DNA of 64,000 nt from Armatimonadota bacterium (GTDB taxonomy: Bacteria; Armatimonadota; Fimbriimonadia; Fimbriimonadales; Fimbriimonadaceae), in contig JAFDWQ010000001.1 of NCBI GenBank assembly GCA_018268395.1, forward strand, positions 285,720 to 349,719, given 5' to 3'. Of this stretch, positions 24,991 to 34,279 are shown one piece after another. Numbering within the stretch: position 1 is the stretch's first letter; every line of letters starts with the position of its first letter. Under the pieces are notes generated by a model. The model was not told the origin of the DNA, did no database searches, and worked only from the letters and a program-made list of their open reading frames with translations. The translations under genes and the position numbers were made by a program.

Positions 24991-26670
24991 ATGCGAACCC
25001 GGATAGTCCCGACCCTCCTTTTTGCCGGAACCCTGTCGACGACGGCGTTCGCCGGCATCACCCTCTCTCCCAACGTCAAAGACGGGGACAAGATTTCCGG
25101 CGAGTACACGTTCCGGATCGGCGTCACGTCGGACAGCCTCGTCACGAGTGTCGAGTTCTATGTCGGCAAAGACCTCAGGGACACCGACGAAAGCACCCCG
25201 TACGAGTTCACCGTCGACACGTTGACCGAACCGCAAGGCGAGTTCGAAGTGACTTTCGCCGCGTTCAACAAGGCGGGAGAGTCGGTCAAGCGGACCGTCA
25301 AAGTCACGATCGACAACGGCTTGAACGCGGGCATCGGCGCGCACTTGGACAAGGCCCGCGACGCTGTCGCCCAAGGCAACTGGGACGAAGCGATCGCCGC
25401 AGCCAAGGTCGCCTTGAAGATCGATGCGAACAGCAACCCGGCCCGACTGTTGATGGCCCGGGCGAACGTTGGCAAGGGCGTTTTCGACATGGCCGAGAAG
25501 TACGTCGGTGACGTGCTCGCCTCGTCGCCGAACGACGCCGAGGCCCTCAGCGTCGCGTCGACCGTCTACCTGCGTAAAGCGTTCGCCACTGCCGCGGCCG
25601 GTGGCGACCAGATGTCGGCGGCGACCGCGATGAACGACGCGTTGTTGAAGGCTACGACCTACCGCCGGGCGGCACTGGACCATGTGGTCGATTCGATCGG
25701 CACGATCGACGACTCGAACCGGATGGCCAAGATGGACGCGTTGATCGGTGCGGGCGCCTACTCGAGGGTCATCAGCGAACTCGATCCGATCTTCAAGAAG
25801 GACTTCCGGAACAACGATGTCGCGAACCGATTGATCTATTCCCAGATCCGTGCGGGCCGCTTCTCACAGGCCGTGCAGGCGATCGAAAACGTCAAAAAGT
25901 ACGGTTCGGCCGACGGATACGGCTACGCGCTCCGATCATGCCTCAAGGCGTATTTCGGCGAGACCGCCGAGGCCCTTGATGCCGAGAAGGAAGCGATCTT
26001 GGACGATCCGACCGGTCTCGGCGTCAAGACGGCTCAGGCGTATCTCGCCCTCCGTCGCGCCGACACGAAGACCGCCGCCAATATCCTGACCTCTCTCGCC
26101 AACGCCGAGGGGCAGGATCCCGTCATCAACTACGACATTTGCGCCCTCGCCTTCATGGCTTCGGACTTCGACCAGTCTCGGACTCGGTTCGAGACCGCCT
26201 TGCTCGCCGAACCTGCGGCTTACGACGTCCTCGTCGAAAGGGCCAACCAAGCGGTCTACTTCTCCCTTCGCACCGACATGGAGAAGGATCCGGACTATGC
26301 CAAGCGGCAACGGCTGTTGGCCAAGGGGTACCTCGACGCGGCCCTGGGCGGTAAGCCCGGTTCGTTCGAAGCCCTGACCGGCCTCTCGATCGTGGCGCTC
26401 ATGGACGGCCGGAGCGCAGACGCGATCAAGATGGGTCGCGCGGCCGTCGCTGCGGGCCCGGACTACGCGCCGGCCCACTGGGCTTACGCGGCCGCCTTGT
26501 TCACTCAGACGGGAGAGACCGCCCGCGACCTCGCCAAAGAGGAAGTGAAGAAGGCCGAAACGCTCGATCCGAACAACCTCGAAGGTAAATCCTATCCGAA
26601 CGCCAGGACGGCTTGGGAGTACTTCTTCGGCAAGGGCCGCATCCCGTGGCTGATCGCTCCAGGTAAGTGA
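24991..26670 (+). CDS. Exported TPR-repeat protein
   Basis: The 559-aa protein has a signal peptide (MRTRIVPTLLFAGTL then STTAFA). An Ig-like beta domain spans about residues 22-110, including NVKDGDKISGEYTFRIGVTS. Tandem TPR-type helices make up the rest of the protein. It is probably a periplasmic scaffold or assembly factor. A CATAAT box lies at 24961 and GGAAGC precedes the ATG. It is followed by 4 bp and then the end of the convergent glutamine amidotransferase gene. Confidence 0.7.
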   Translation: MRTRIVPTLLFAGTLSTTAFAGITLSPNVKDGDKISGEYTFRIGVTSDSLVTSVEFYVGKDLRDTDESTPYEFTVDTLTEPQGEFEVTFAAFNKAGESVKRTVKVTIDNGLNAGIGAHLDKARDAVAQGNWDEAIAAAKVALKIDANSNPARLLMARANVGKGVFDMAEKYVGDVLASSPNDAEALSVASTVYLRKAFATAAAGGDQMSAATAMNDALLKATTYRRAALDHVVDSIGTIDDSNRMAKMDALIGAGAYSRVISELDPIFKKDFRNNDVANRLIYSQIRAGRFSQAVQAIENVKKYGSADGYGYALRSCLKAYFGETAEALDAEKEAILDDPTGLGVKTAQAYLALRRADTKTAANILTSLANAEGQDPVINYDICALAFMASDFDQSRTRFETALLAEPAAYDVLVERANQAVYFSLRTDMEKDPDYAKRQRLLAKGYLDAALGGKPGSFEALTGLSIVALMDGRSADAIKMGRAAVAAGPDYAPAHWAYAAALFTQTGETARDLAKEEVKKAETLDPNNLEGKSYPNARTAWEYFFGKGRIPWLIAPGK

Positions 26671-26674
26671 CGCG

Positions 26675-27301
26675 CTAAGAGCCGTGTCCGTCCGACGATC
26701 GGGCGGACACGACCGCGTCCACAAAGTTCCTCACGATCTGGATCCCGTTTTCCGTCATCACGGACTCGGGGTGGAACTGGACGCCCTCGATCGGCAAGGT
26801 CTCGTGCCGGACGCCCATGATCTCGTCGTCGTCGAGCGATCGGGCTGTCACGATGAAGCCGGTCGGCACCGCACCGTTCAAGATGGAGAGCGAATGGTAT
26901 CGGACGGCCGTCATCGGGTTCGGGAGACCTGAGAACAATCCTCGTCCGTCGTGTTCGACCAAGCTGGTTTTCCCGTGCCGGATGGTCCTCGCCCGGTCGA
27001 CCGTTCCGCCCCCCACCGTCCCGATCGCTTGGTGCCCGAGGCAGACGCCGAAGAGCGGAAGGCCGTAGACGGCCGTGCCTGGAGAGAGCGCGGACTTTGC
27101 GATGTCGAGGCACACTCCAGAGTCGGTCGGCCGACACGGTCCAGGGGAAAGCAGGATGCCGTCCGGACTTAGCGCGGCGACTCCTTCGAGGTCCGTTTCG
27201 TCGTTCCGCCGGACGGTGCACTCCGCTCCGCACTGCCCCAAGTACTGAACCAGGTTGTAAGTGAAGCTGTCGTAGTTGTCGATGACGACGATGCGGGGCA
27301 C
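26675..27301 (-). CDS. Glutamine amidotransferase, anthranilate/aminodeoxychorismate synthase component II
   Basis: The 208-aa protein is a class I glutamine amidotransferase of the TrpG/PabA family. It begins with IDNYDSFTYNLVQYLG, has SPGPCRPTDSG, the nucleophile in FGVCLGHQAIG and the His-Glu pair in GVQFHPESV. It supplies ammonia for anthranilate or 4-amino-4-deoxychorismate synthesis. Which of the two, or both, cannot be said, since the partner TrpE/PabB is not in the window. The GTG start is 5 nt downstream of TACAAT, again leaderless-like. Confidence 0.92.
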   Translation of the reverse strand: MPRIVVIDNYDSFTYNLVQYLGQCGAECTVRRNDETDLEGVAALSPDGILLSPGPCRPTDSGVCLDIAKSALSPGTAVYGLPLFGVCLGHQAIGTVGGGTVDRARTIRHGKTSLVEHDGRGLFSGLPNPMTAVRYHSLSILNGAVPTGFIVTARSLDDDEIMGVRHETLPIEGVQFHPESVMTENGIQIVRNFVDAVVSARSSDGHGS

Positions 27302-27306
27302 ACAAG

Positions 27307-27312
27307 ATTGTA
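27307..27312 (-). promoter_or_regulatory. -10 box (TACAAT) for the trpG/pabA-type gene
   Basis: On the minus strand TACAAT is followed by 5 nt and the GTG start. No Shine-Dalgarno motif is present. Confidence 0.45.
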
Positions 27313-27436
27313 GTCGCTTGAGGCGCCGGAGCCCGGTCGACGGGTGCTGGGACCTGCGCGTCCCTTAACGTTCGGGGTCGAAACTGGCTTGAGCCGCCCG
27401 TCAGAGGCCGGCAAGAGGAAGAGTGAAGCTCGATGG

Positions 27437-27468
27437 GCGGGACAGTGCTCCCGCTCTCTTTTTCAGCA
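27437..27468 (+). terminator. Plus-oriented hairpin with T-tract in the trpG/TPR gap
   Basis: GCGGGA-CAGTGC-TCCCGC followed by TCTCTTTTTC is a good terminator on the plus strand, although the flanking genes are both on the minus strand. On the minus strand no T-tract follows. It might end a short plus-strand RNA from 27,310-27,460 or antisense transcription. Confidence 0.5.
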
Positions 27469-27807
27469 GTATTTGATCTGGCGCTGGGCGTTCTCGTGAT
27501 CGGGATTGCGCCGTAAGATCTCGTGGAACTCGGCGCAGGCTTCGTCCGAGTACCCCAGCATGTTATAAGTCATGGCTAGGTCGTTGCGGACTTCGAGTTC
27601 GTCGGGAAACTCGTTCACGATCTTCTTCAGCCCGTCGAGAGAACCGTCGAAATCCCCCTGAAACCCTTGGATCAGAGCCACTTGCCATCGGGCCCGCCAG
27701 AATTCCGGATCGGTCGCCAGCACCTGCTGGAACCACATGAGGGCTTCCCCATAGCGGCCCTCACAGCGCAACCCGAACCCCCGGTCATATTGTTCTTGGA
27801 CGCTCAT
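27463..27807 (-). CDS. Small TPR protein
   Basis: The 114-aa protein consists of three TPR-type helix pairs: YDRGFGLRCEGRYGEALMWF, then AALIQGF-like and DLAMTYNMLGYSDEACAEFH. It probably mediates protein contacts. The ATG at 27807 is preferred, with GAAAGG before it. The upstream ATGs at 27837 and 27834 form part of TATGAT, which looks like the -10 box. It lies 46 bp behind ftsH on the same strand and could also be expressed with it. Confidence 0.65.
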   Translation of the reverse strand: MSVQEQYDRGFGLRCEGRYGEALMWFQQVLATDPEFWRARWQVALIQGFQGDFDGSLDGLKKIVNEFPDELEVRNDLAMTYNMLGYSDEACAEFHEILRRNPDHENAQRQIKYC

Positions 27808-27852
27808 GAACCTTTCGAGTGAAGAGAGCGTCATCATACCGCATCGGTGTGA

Positions 27853-29793
27853 TCACGCCGTACCTGGTTCGAGTCTCGGCGGCGCCGGTTGAGTCGGCCG
27901 TTCGACCGCGTCCTCCGTGCCCATGTCCTCCGTCGGTTCGGCCTTTTCAGCTGCGGGCGGCATCGGTCGCCCTTCCATGATCGACATGAACTCTTCGCGG
28001 CTGAGGGTCTCGCGGTCGAGAAGGGCTTCGACCACCGTGTCCATCTTTTCCCGGTTCTGGGTCAGGATTTCCGTGGCCCTTTGGCGGCAAGTATCGACGA
28101 TGTGGCGGACTTCTTCATCGATCAGCCGCGCCACCTCTTCGGAATAATCGCGGTCTTCAGCATAGTCACGGCCGAGGAACGGGTTCCGCGACCGGCGTCC
28201 GACCGCCAACGTCCCGAGTTTGTCGCTCATGCCGAATTCACAGACCATGGCGCGCGCGATCCTGGTGACCCGCTCGAGGTCTCCACTCGCTCCCGTCCAC
28301 CGTTCACCGAACACGAGTTCTTCGGCCACGAGGCCGCCAAGCGCCATCGCGATATCGTCGAACAGTTCCGATCGGCTGACGCTGTACTTTTCGATCTCCG
28401 GCAGGGACCACGTGATGCCGAGGGCCATGCCGCGAGGCAAGATCGTGACCTTATGGATCGGGTCGCAGTGCTCGAGCAGTTCGCCGACGATCGCGTGCCC
28501 TGCTTCGTGGTAAGCGGTGAGTTCCCGGTCCTTCTGGATCATGCGGCGGCTCTTTCGCGCCGGGCCGACCATGACGCGGTCGAGGGATTCTTCGATGTCG
28601 CCCATCGAGACCTTCGTCCGGTTGCGCCGGGCTGCGAGAAGCGCGGCTTCGTTCAAAGCGTTCGCGAGGTCCGCTCCCGTAAAGCCAGGCGTCCGTTTGG
28701 CGATGATCGCGAGGTCGACCTCGTTGTCCAGCGGCTTGCCCTTCGCGTGGATCTTCAGGATCATTTCCCGTCCTCCCGCGTCCGGGGCGTCGACGACGAT
28801 CTGCCTGTCGAACCGGCCCGGCCGCAACAGGGCGGGGTCCAGGACGTCGGGCCTGTTGGTGGCCGCGATCAGGATGACGCCCGAGTTCGGGTCAAAGCCG
28901 TCCATCTCGACGAGCAGTTGGTTCAACGTCTGCTCCCTTTCGTCATGGCCGCCTCCCAAGCCGGCGCCGCGCTGACGTCCGACCGCGTCGATCTCGTCGA
29001 CGAAGATCAGGCACGGCCGGTGGGCTTTCGCCGTTTCGAAAAGGTCTCGGACGCGGGCCGCACCGACGCCGACGAACATCTCGACGAAGTCCGAGCCGCT
29101 GATATGGAAGAAGGGGACTCCCGCTTCGCCCGCAATGGCCCGCGCCAAGTGGGTCTTACCGACGCCGGGAGGGCCTGTCAGAAGGATGCCCTTCGGAATC
29201 TTGGCCCCGAGGGCGACATATTTCTTCGTGTTGCGCAGGAAGTCGACGATTTCGAAGAGTTCGGCCTTCGCTTCGTCGATGCCCGCCACGTCCTCGAACG
29301 TGACTTTGGGGCCGTGTTCGCCTGCCCGTCGGGCCCGGCTCCGGCCGAAGTTCATGGCCTGGTTGCCGCTCGCTTGCGAGGCCCTCATGATGAAGAACCA
29401 GATCGCCGCGAGCATGATGATCGGCATCAAGATGTAACTGAGGATCGTGAGCGCGACCTGGCCGCCGGCTCCGGATTCGATCTTGACCTTGATGCCCTTT
29501 TCGCGCCACGTAGACTGAAGCTGGCCGGCGTTCTGCGAGTTCGGGTCTCCGAACCCTTCGACGATGAACCGGCTCCCGTCGGTGAACTTGCCCGTCAGGT
29601 CGAGCTGCTGCCACGTCACTTCTTCGACCCGCTGGTTGTTCACTTCCTTGGTGAACCGGACGGAGTCGAGCTTCTCGGGCGCCGGTCCGGCCAACGGCCA
29701 CTTTCCGGACCCGCCGAACATGTTCGCCCCGAAGATCAGGAGCAGAACGACGGCGGCGGCGACGACGAGGATGGTCGAACTAGGTCTCTTCAA
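27853..29793 (-). CDS. ftsH: ATP-dependent zinc metalloprotease FtsH
   Basis: The 646-aa protein has the FtsH layout: an N-terminal helix (residues 8-27), a periplasmic domain, and a second helix at about 115-137. The AAA module has Walker A GPPGVGKT and Walker B LIFVDEID, the SRH region is [18 protein letters not shown], and zinc-binding HEAGH is near residue 420. It extracts and degrades membrane and some soluble proteins. The start is a TTG with GGAG 8 nt upstream. It follows tilS by 79 bp, the classical bacterial tilS-ftsH order. Confidence 0.97.
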   Translation of the reverse strand: MKRPSSTILVVAAAVVLLLIFGANMFGGSGKWPLAGPAPEKLDSVRFTKEVNNQRVEEVTWQQLDLTGKFTDGSRFIVEGFGDPNSQNAGQLQSTWREKGIKVKIESGAGGQVALTILSYILMPIIMLAAIWFFIMRASQASGNQAMNFGRSRARRAGEHGPKVTFEDVAGIDEAKAELFEIVDFLRNTKKYVALGAKIPKGILLTGPPGVGKTHLARAIAGEAGVPFFHISGSDFVEMFVGVGAARVRDLFETAKAHRPCLIFVDEIDAVGRQRGAGLGGGHDEREQTLNQLLVEMDGFDPNSGVILIAATNRPDVLDPALLRPGRFDRQIVVDAPDAGGREMILKIHAKGKPLDNEVDLAIIAKRTPGFTGADLANALNEAALLAARRNRTKVSMGDIEESLDRVMVGPARKSRRMIQKDRELTAYHEAGHAIVGELLEHCDPIHKVTILPRGMALGITWSLPEIEKYSVSRSELFDDIAMALGGLVAEELVFGERWTGASGDLERVTRIARAMVCEFGMSDKLGTLAVGRRSRNPFLGRDYAEDRDYSEEVARLIDEEVRHIVDTCRQRATEILTQNREKMDTVVEALLDRETLSREEFMSIMEGRPMPPAAEKAEPTEDMGTEDAVERPTQPAPPRLEPGTA

Positions 29794-29872
29794 GCTATCT
29801 CCACCGGCAACAGCGGCCTTCTGGTGTACCTACGTCCCACGGCTTCAGAGCGTTCCGTCGCCGAACCTGGGT

Positions 29873-31249
29873 CTAGGACGGAAACGGAGCCAAACGGAAC
29901 AAAAGGCCTTGTCGTGAATTCTCGGTTATTTTGACCCTTTCTGCAAGGGCGAGACCAGGCACCCATACGGGCCCCGCCATGTCGCACACGATCGGAAGCC
30001 TTGAGCGGGCGGCCTGCGTCAAGCGGGATTCCTGGAACAGGTCGCTCAGTTTCTTCGACCCGGACATCCCCAAAGGCACGATCGAGTCGCCCGGAGTCGC
30101 GGCCCTCAAGTGGACGCCGGCGACCAAAGCGTCGGCATCGACGACGGCTTCGAGCGCGCCGCGGGGCCGTACGAAGCCTTCTGTCGGCGCGACGACGGAT
30201 TCGAGCGCCCACCCGAAGTAATCGCTTTCCAACCGACCGGGGACCGTCAACAGCTCCCGGTGTGGCCCGTCCGGAGCCAGGTTGCGGGCGTGAAGCACAC
30301 CCTCGGACCACTCGATCGCCGCTTCCCCCCCTTCCAGGGTCCAGGAGCCGGTGGTGGACTCCAAGGACGACATCAGGCGCAAGGTCGCGTCGTGGTCGAG
30401 GCCAGGGCCGAAGAAACCTGCGAGCAGTCGTAACGCCCGGACCGACGCCACCCGCGGGGCCGCCAAGACTTTCGGAAGGTCGAACGCGGCCTCGCAGTCC
30501 TTGGTCAAGAACCACAATCGGCCGTTCAATCGGACTTCGGCCGACTCCAAGACCCCCGCAGCGATGCCGTTCAGGAACGCCGTTTCCTCCGCCGCGATCG
30601 CCGCGAGCCGGACGATCGATCGGGCGGCTCCGGGGTGGGCCGCTTCGAGACCTGGGACGACCTCGGCCCGGATCCGGGAGCGGGCGTTCGCGAGATCGTC
30701 GTTCGCAGGATCGTCGTGGAACCACAGGTCGAGCTCCGTACAGTAGCGGCGGGTCTCTTCGCGGCGGAAGTCGAGGAGAGGCCTCACGAGGCCTTCGGAC
30801 TTCGCGGGAATGCCAGAAAGGCCGTCTAGACCCGTACCTCGGGCCAAATGGAAGAGGACGGTCTCGATCTGGTCGTCCATCGTGTGGGCCGTCGCGACCA
30901 CGTCACAGGACGCGGCCGCTTTCGCCGATGCGAACCAGGAGTACCGGGCTTTGCGACCGGCTTCTTCCAATCCGATTTTAAAGTCGCGGGCGATCGCAGG
31001 CACGTCCGCCGTCCCCCCGACGAACTCGACCCCGAGGCTGTCAGCGAACGCGGCGCAACGCTCGGCTTCGGCTCCGGCTTCGGGCCGTTGAAGGTGGTTC
31101 AGGTGGGCGGCGACCACGTCGATTCCGCAACCGTGCAACAAATGGAGCAAGCACGTCGAGTCGGCTCCGCCCGAGTAGCCTAAAAGGACTCTTGCGCCGG
31201 CCGGGATCAGCCCGGTAGATTGGAGGCTCGCCCGGAACTCGCTCAGCAC
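29873..31249 (-). CDS. tilS: tRNA(Ile)-lysidine synthase
   Basis: The 458-aa protein carries the PP-loop GYSGGADSTCLLHLL and HTMDDQIETVLFHLARGT. It has a full C-terminal domain, as in longer TilS forms. It ligates lysine to C34 of the CAU-anticodon tRNA, so that AUA is read as isoleucine. The GTG at 31249 follows TACCCT by exactly 6 nt, with no ribosome-binding site. It is the first gene of a likely tilS-ftsH transcription unit. Confidence 0.93.
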   Translation of the reverse strand: MLSEFRASLQSTGLIPAGARVLLGYSGGADSTCLLHLLHGCGIDVVAAHLNHLQRPEAGAEAERCAAFADSLGVEFVGGTADVPAIARDFKIGLEEAGRKARYSWFASAKAAASCDVVATAHTMDDQIETVLFHLARGTGLDGLSGIPAKSEGLVRPLLDFRREETRRYCTELDLWFHDDPANDDLANARSRIRAEVVPGLEAAHPGAARSIVRLAAIAAEETAFLNGIAAGVLESAEVRLNGRLWFLTKDCEAAFDLPKVLAAPRVASVRALRLLAGFFGPGLDHDATLRLMSSLESTTGSWTLEGGEAAIEWSEGVLHARNLAPDGPHRELLTVPGRLESDYFGWALESVVAPTEGFVRPRGALEAVVDADALVAGVHLRAATPGDSIVPLGMSGSKKLSDLFQESRLTQAARSRLPIVCDMAGPVWVPGLALAERVKITENSRQGLLFRLAPFPS

Positions 31250-31255
31250 TGCGGA

Positions 31256-31261
31256 AGGGTA
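31256..31261 (-). promoter_or_regulatory. -10 box (TACCCT) for tilS
   Basis: TACCCT on the minus strand is separated by 6 nt from the tilS GTG. The spacing is the same as at positions 13 and 3017. Confidence 0.4.
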
Positions 31262-31386
31262 CCGCCTGAGCCCCGGAAGGGCGTGACGACTATGGACGCT
31301 TCAAGTCTTAGCCAAGGTGGACGCGAAGGAAGAGCGGGCTAGGACGCCCGGCCCTCGCTTCCGCCAGAAAGGAACGGTGGATCACG

Positions 31387-32784
31387 ATGGCGAGGAGACC
31401 GGACAACACGAAGAGCGGGAACCTGGCGGAACGGCTGCGAGCGCTGGTCGCGTCGAACGACACGAGGTTCATCCAGGAAGAACTCGCGACCGAACGCGTC
31501 GAGGACATCGCGTCCGCGTTGGGCCGCCTTCCTCTTGAGGAGGGGCTCGAAATCCTGTCGCACCTTGAAGAGCTCCAGGCCGCGAACGTCATGGTCGAAC
31601 TACCGACCGAGACGGCACGCCGGTTCGCGTCGGAACTTCCCGATCCGATCCTGGCCGCTTATCTTGACGTCCTTCCGATGGACGACGCGATCGATCTCCA
31701 AGAGGAGCTCGACCCTGAGCGGTTCGAAGCGCTCCTTCAGGTCATTCCTGACGAGGACGCCAAAGAGATCCGCCGCCTGATGCGCTATCCGAGGGGGTCC
31801 GTCGGCCGGATCATGACCGAGCGCTTCTTCGAAGTGCGTCCGGACACCACGATGTGGCAGCTCCTCGCCGATCTTCGAACGGCACCGCTCGAGAAGTACG
31901 AGACCGTCAACGACGTCTACGTCCTCGACGAAGAGGGGTTCCTCCAGGGCGTGTTCAGCCTTCGAAAGGCGTTGAGGGCCGACCCAGCGACCGAGGCCTC
32001 GGAGATCATGAAGCGGGACATGGTCGTCTCGCACGCAGATGAACCGGACGAAGACGCCGCGCGGCGCATGGCCAAGTACGGGTTCTACGGTCTCCCGGTC
32101 CTGAACGAGCGGGGCCGGATGATGGGGCTGTTCACGGGTGACGACGCCCAGACGATCCTTCGCGAGGCCGACACGAAGGACGTGCTCGCCCTTGGTGCCG
32201 TTTCGGGTACCGCCGAGTCCTACGTCTCGCTCGACGTCTGGCAGTTGTTCAGAAGGCGGTTCCCCTGGCTCCTTGGTCTGTTCGTCGCGGAGTCCTTGAC
32301 GGGCCAGGTCATGCGCCACTACGGTCGCGGCGAAGACCTCAATTTGGCCCCGCTGACGTTTTTCATCCCGTTGATCATCGGCGCGGGTGGAAACAGCGGG
32401 TCCCAGGTCACGACGACCATCACCCGCGCTTTGGCGATCGGCGAGATCAATCCGAAGGACTGGTTCCTGGTGTTCCGGCGCGAAATGGCGACGGCGCTTC
32501 TCATCGGAGCCGCGCTCGGGGTCGCTGGGTATTTCCGGGCGAGTCTGCCTTTCCCGCTCGGATGGTCGAGCGGGGCGACGCTCTCGATGGTCGTCGCGAC
32601 GTCGTTGCCCGTCATCGTGCTTTGGGCCGCGACCGTCGGATCGGTGCTCCCCTTGCTCGCCAAGGCCGTCCGGCTCGACCCGGCCGTCATGAGCGCGCCC
32701 TTCATCTCGACGTTCGTGGACGCGACGGGCCTGATCATCTACTTCGAGATCGCCCTTGGCTTCTTTAAGACCCACTTACAATAG
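31387..32784 (+). CDS. mgtE: Magnesium transporter MgtE
   Basis: The 465-aa protein has the family layout. An N-terminal helical superhelix (about 10-135) is followed by two CBS domains (about 140-265, with MTERFFEVRPDTTM and MKRDMVVSHADEPD). The five-helix channel domain contains PLIIGAGGNSGSQVTTTITRA and the ion-site region APFISTFVDATGLIIYF. It imports Mg2+ and is gated by cytoplasmic Mg2+. AAAGGAACGG precedes the ATG. The 137-bp leader shared with tilS shows no recognisable M-box. Confidence 0.95.
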   Translation: MARRPDNTKSGNLAERLRALVASNDTRFIQEELATERVEDIASALGRLPLEEGLEILSHLEELQAANVMVELPTETARRFASELPDPILAAYLDVLPMDDAIDLQEELDPERFEALLQVIPDEDAKEIRRLMRYPRGSVGRIMTERFFEVRPDTTMWQLLADLRTAPLEKYETVNDVYVLDEEGFLQGVFSLRKALRADPATEASEIMKRDMVVSHADEPDEDAARRMAKYGFYGLPVLNERGRMMGLFTGDDAQTILREADTKDVLALGAVSGTAESYVSLDVWQLFRRRFPWLLGLFVAESLTGQVMRHYGRGEDLNLAPLTFFIPLIIGAGGNSGSQVTTTITRALAIGEINPKDWFLVFRREMATALLIGAALGVAGYFRASLPFPLGWSSGATLSMVVATSLPVIVLWAATVGSVLPLLAKAVRLDPAVMSAPFISTFVDATGLIIYFEIALGFFKTHLQ

Positions 32785-32964
32785 GCACGGTCTGCCCGTA
32801 GGATTGCCGGGACCGGACGAACCGCACTGAACCGACCGGCGCGGAGCGGCGTCAAATTTCGTGTCGCCGGCCAAAAATTGCGGAACAATCCCGTATCATG
32901 GTCGAGTTTCCCGTGGTGTGGGGCTCCGCACCCGTCGCGGACGAACCGACGCTTTCAAGAAGAC

Positions 32965-34203
32965 ATGTTGACGATCAAGACCCTTCGTAACCTGGCGATC
33001 GCTGCAACCGCCCTGGCGCCGTCTGCAGCCGTCGTCGCTCAGACGCCTCAATCCATGGCTCCTGCGGACCGCGACCTGGTCCTGCGCGACATGGAGAAGT
33101 ACATCACCCAGAACGCCTATGTTCCGGGAGTGGACTTCACGAAATGGCCTGCCCTCGTCGCCAAACACAAAGGCGAGATCGATAAGGCCGACGACCAGAT
33201 CAAGTTCACCAAGGTCATGAACGAGGCGTTGGAGGAGTTCGGCTTCAGCCACATCGTCCTCTTCTCGCCGCAACTGGCGGAAGCCCGGACGAACCGGAAA
33301 ATGGTCGGACTCGGCATCCGGATCCAGCCTGAAGAGAAGGGCCTTCGGATCGTCATGATCTTCCCGGGAACGCCCGCCTTCGAAGCCGGCATGCACGAGG
33401 GCGACCTCATCATCGAGCGCGACGGCAAGCCCGTCAAGACGACGAACGACCTCGCGGGCGAAGAAGGCTCCAAGGTCAAGGTGACGGTCGACCGCAGCGG
33501 CTCCCGCAAGGACTTCGACATCACCCGCCGCGCGTTCTCGACCGACGTCCCCGAGACGATCAAATGGATCGATAAGGAAACGGCGATGGTGACGGTCCCG
33601 ACGTTCGACCTCGGCTACAAGAAGTCGCGCGTGACCGACATCATGAACGAGGCGATGACGGCGAAGAACCTCATCCTCGACCTTCGCAGCAACGGCGGCG
33701 GCCAGGTCATCAACCTGCTCCATCTCTCGAGCTTCTTTATGGAAACGAACGTCCCGCTGGGCACGTTCGTGAACCGGAGCATGGCCAACGCCTTCGCGAA
33801 GGAAACGGGCAAGCCTGGCACCGACGCGCTCGAGGTGGCCAAGTGGTCCAAGAGCAAGCTCTATCCGAGTTTCGCGCGTTCCGAGCATTTCGAGGGCAAG
33901 ATCGTCGTCCTCGTCAACGGCGGGACGGGGAGCGCGAGCGAAATGATGGCCGCGGCTCTCAAAGAGCAGAAGGGCGCCAAGATCGTCGGTTCGAAGTCGG
34001 CCGGTGCCGTGCTCGCGTCGCTGATGACGCCGATCGCCCAACGGTTCGTGCTGCAGTACCCGGTCATGGACTACGTCACCGTCAAGGGTCACAGGCTGGA
34101 AGGCAACGGGCTCGTCCCGGACGTTTCCGCCCCCGCGGCCCAATTCGGAAAGGAAGACGAAGCGGTCAAGCTCTCGCTCAAAGTCTTCACGTCGACGGAC
34201 TGA
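32965..34203 (+). CDS. Secreted S41 family peptidase with PDZ domain
   Basis: The 412-aa protein has a signal peptide (hydrophobic residues 8-28, ending AVVAQ). A PDZ domain spans about residues 110-180 (GLGIRIQPEEKGLRIVMIFP, then DLIIERDGKPV). The tail-specific protease core follows: LILDLRSNGGGQ, nucleophile serine in GGTGSASEMMAAALK and lysine in GSKSAGA. It cleaves proteins at C-termini in the periplasm. The ATG at 32965 gives a proper signal peptide and has AAGAAG upstream. A TATCAT at 32894 may be the -10. Confidence 0.88.
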   Translation: MLTIKTLRNLAIAATALAPSAAVVAQTPQSMAPADRDLVLRDMEKYITQNAYVPGVDFTKWPALVAKHKGEIDKADDQIKFTKVMNEALEEFGFSHIVLFSPQLAEARTNRKMVGLGIRIQPEEKGLRIVMIFPGTPAFEAGMHEGDLIIERDGKPVKTTNDLAGEEGSKVKVTVDRSGSRKDFDITRRAFSTDVPETIKWIDKETAMVTVPTFDLGYKKSRVTDIMNEAMTAKNLILDLRSNGGGQVINLLHLSSFFMETNVPLGTFVNRSMANAFAKETGKPGTDALEVAKWSKSKLYPSFARSEHFEGKIVVLVNGGTGSASEMMAAALKEQKGAKIVGSKSAGAVLASLMTPIAQRFVLQYPVMDYVTVKGHRLEGNGLVPDVSAPAAQFGKEDEAVKLSLKVFTSTD

Positions 34204-34228
34204 ATCCCCGTTGGCTCGACGAAAACGT

Positions 34229-34266
34229 AGGCCGCTCCACCCTTCGGGATGGAGCGGCCTCTTCAT
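34229..34266. terminator. Bidirectional terminator between S41 peptidase and tyrS
   Basis: AGGCCGCTCCA and TGGAGCGGCCT form a perfect 11-bp stem, with an inner CCC-TTC-GGG. CTTCATT follows on the plus side and ACGTTTTC on the minus side. It serves both convergent genes. Confidence 0.85.
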
Positions 34267-34279
34267 TGGCCCGGGAACC

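Noticed and set aside
27889-29934. Long plus-strand ORF opposite ftsH
   Set aside because: It is a GC-bias shadow of ftsH and tilS with no family features.
31250-31386. M-box riboswitch ahead of mgtE
   Set aside because: The leader has none of the conserved blocks I would expect and is short.
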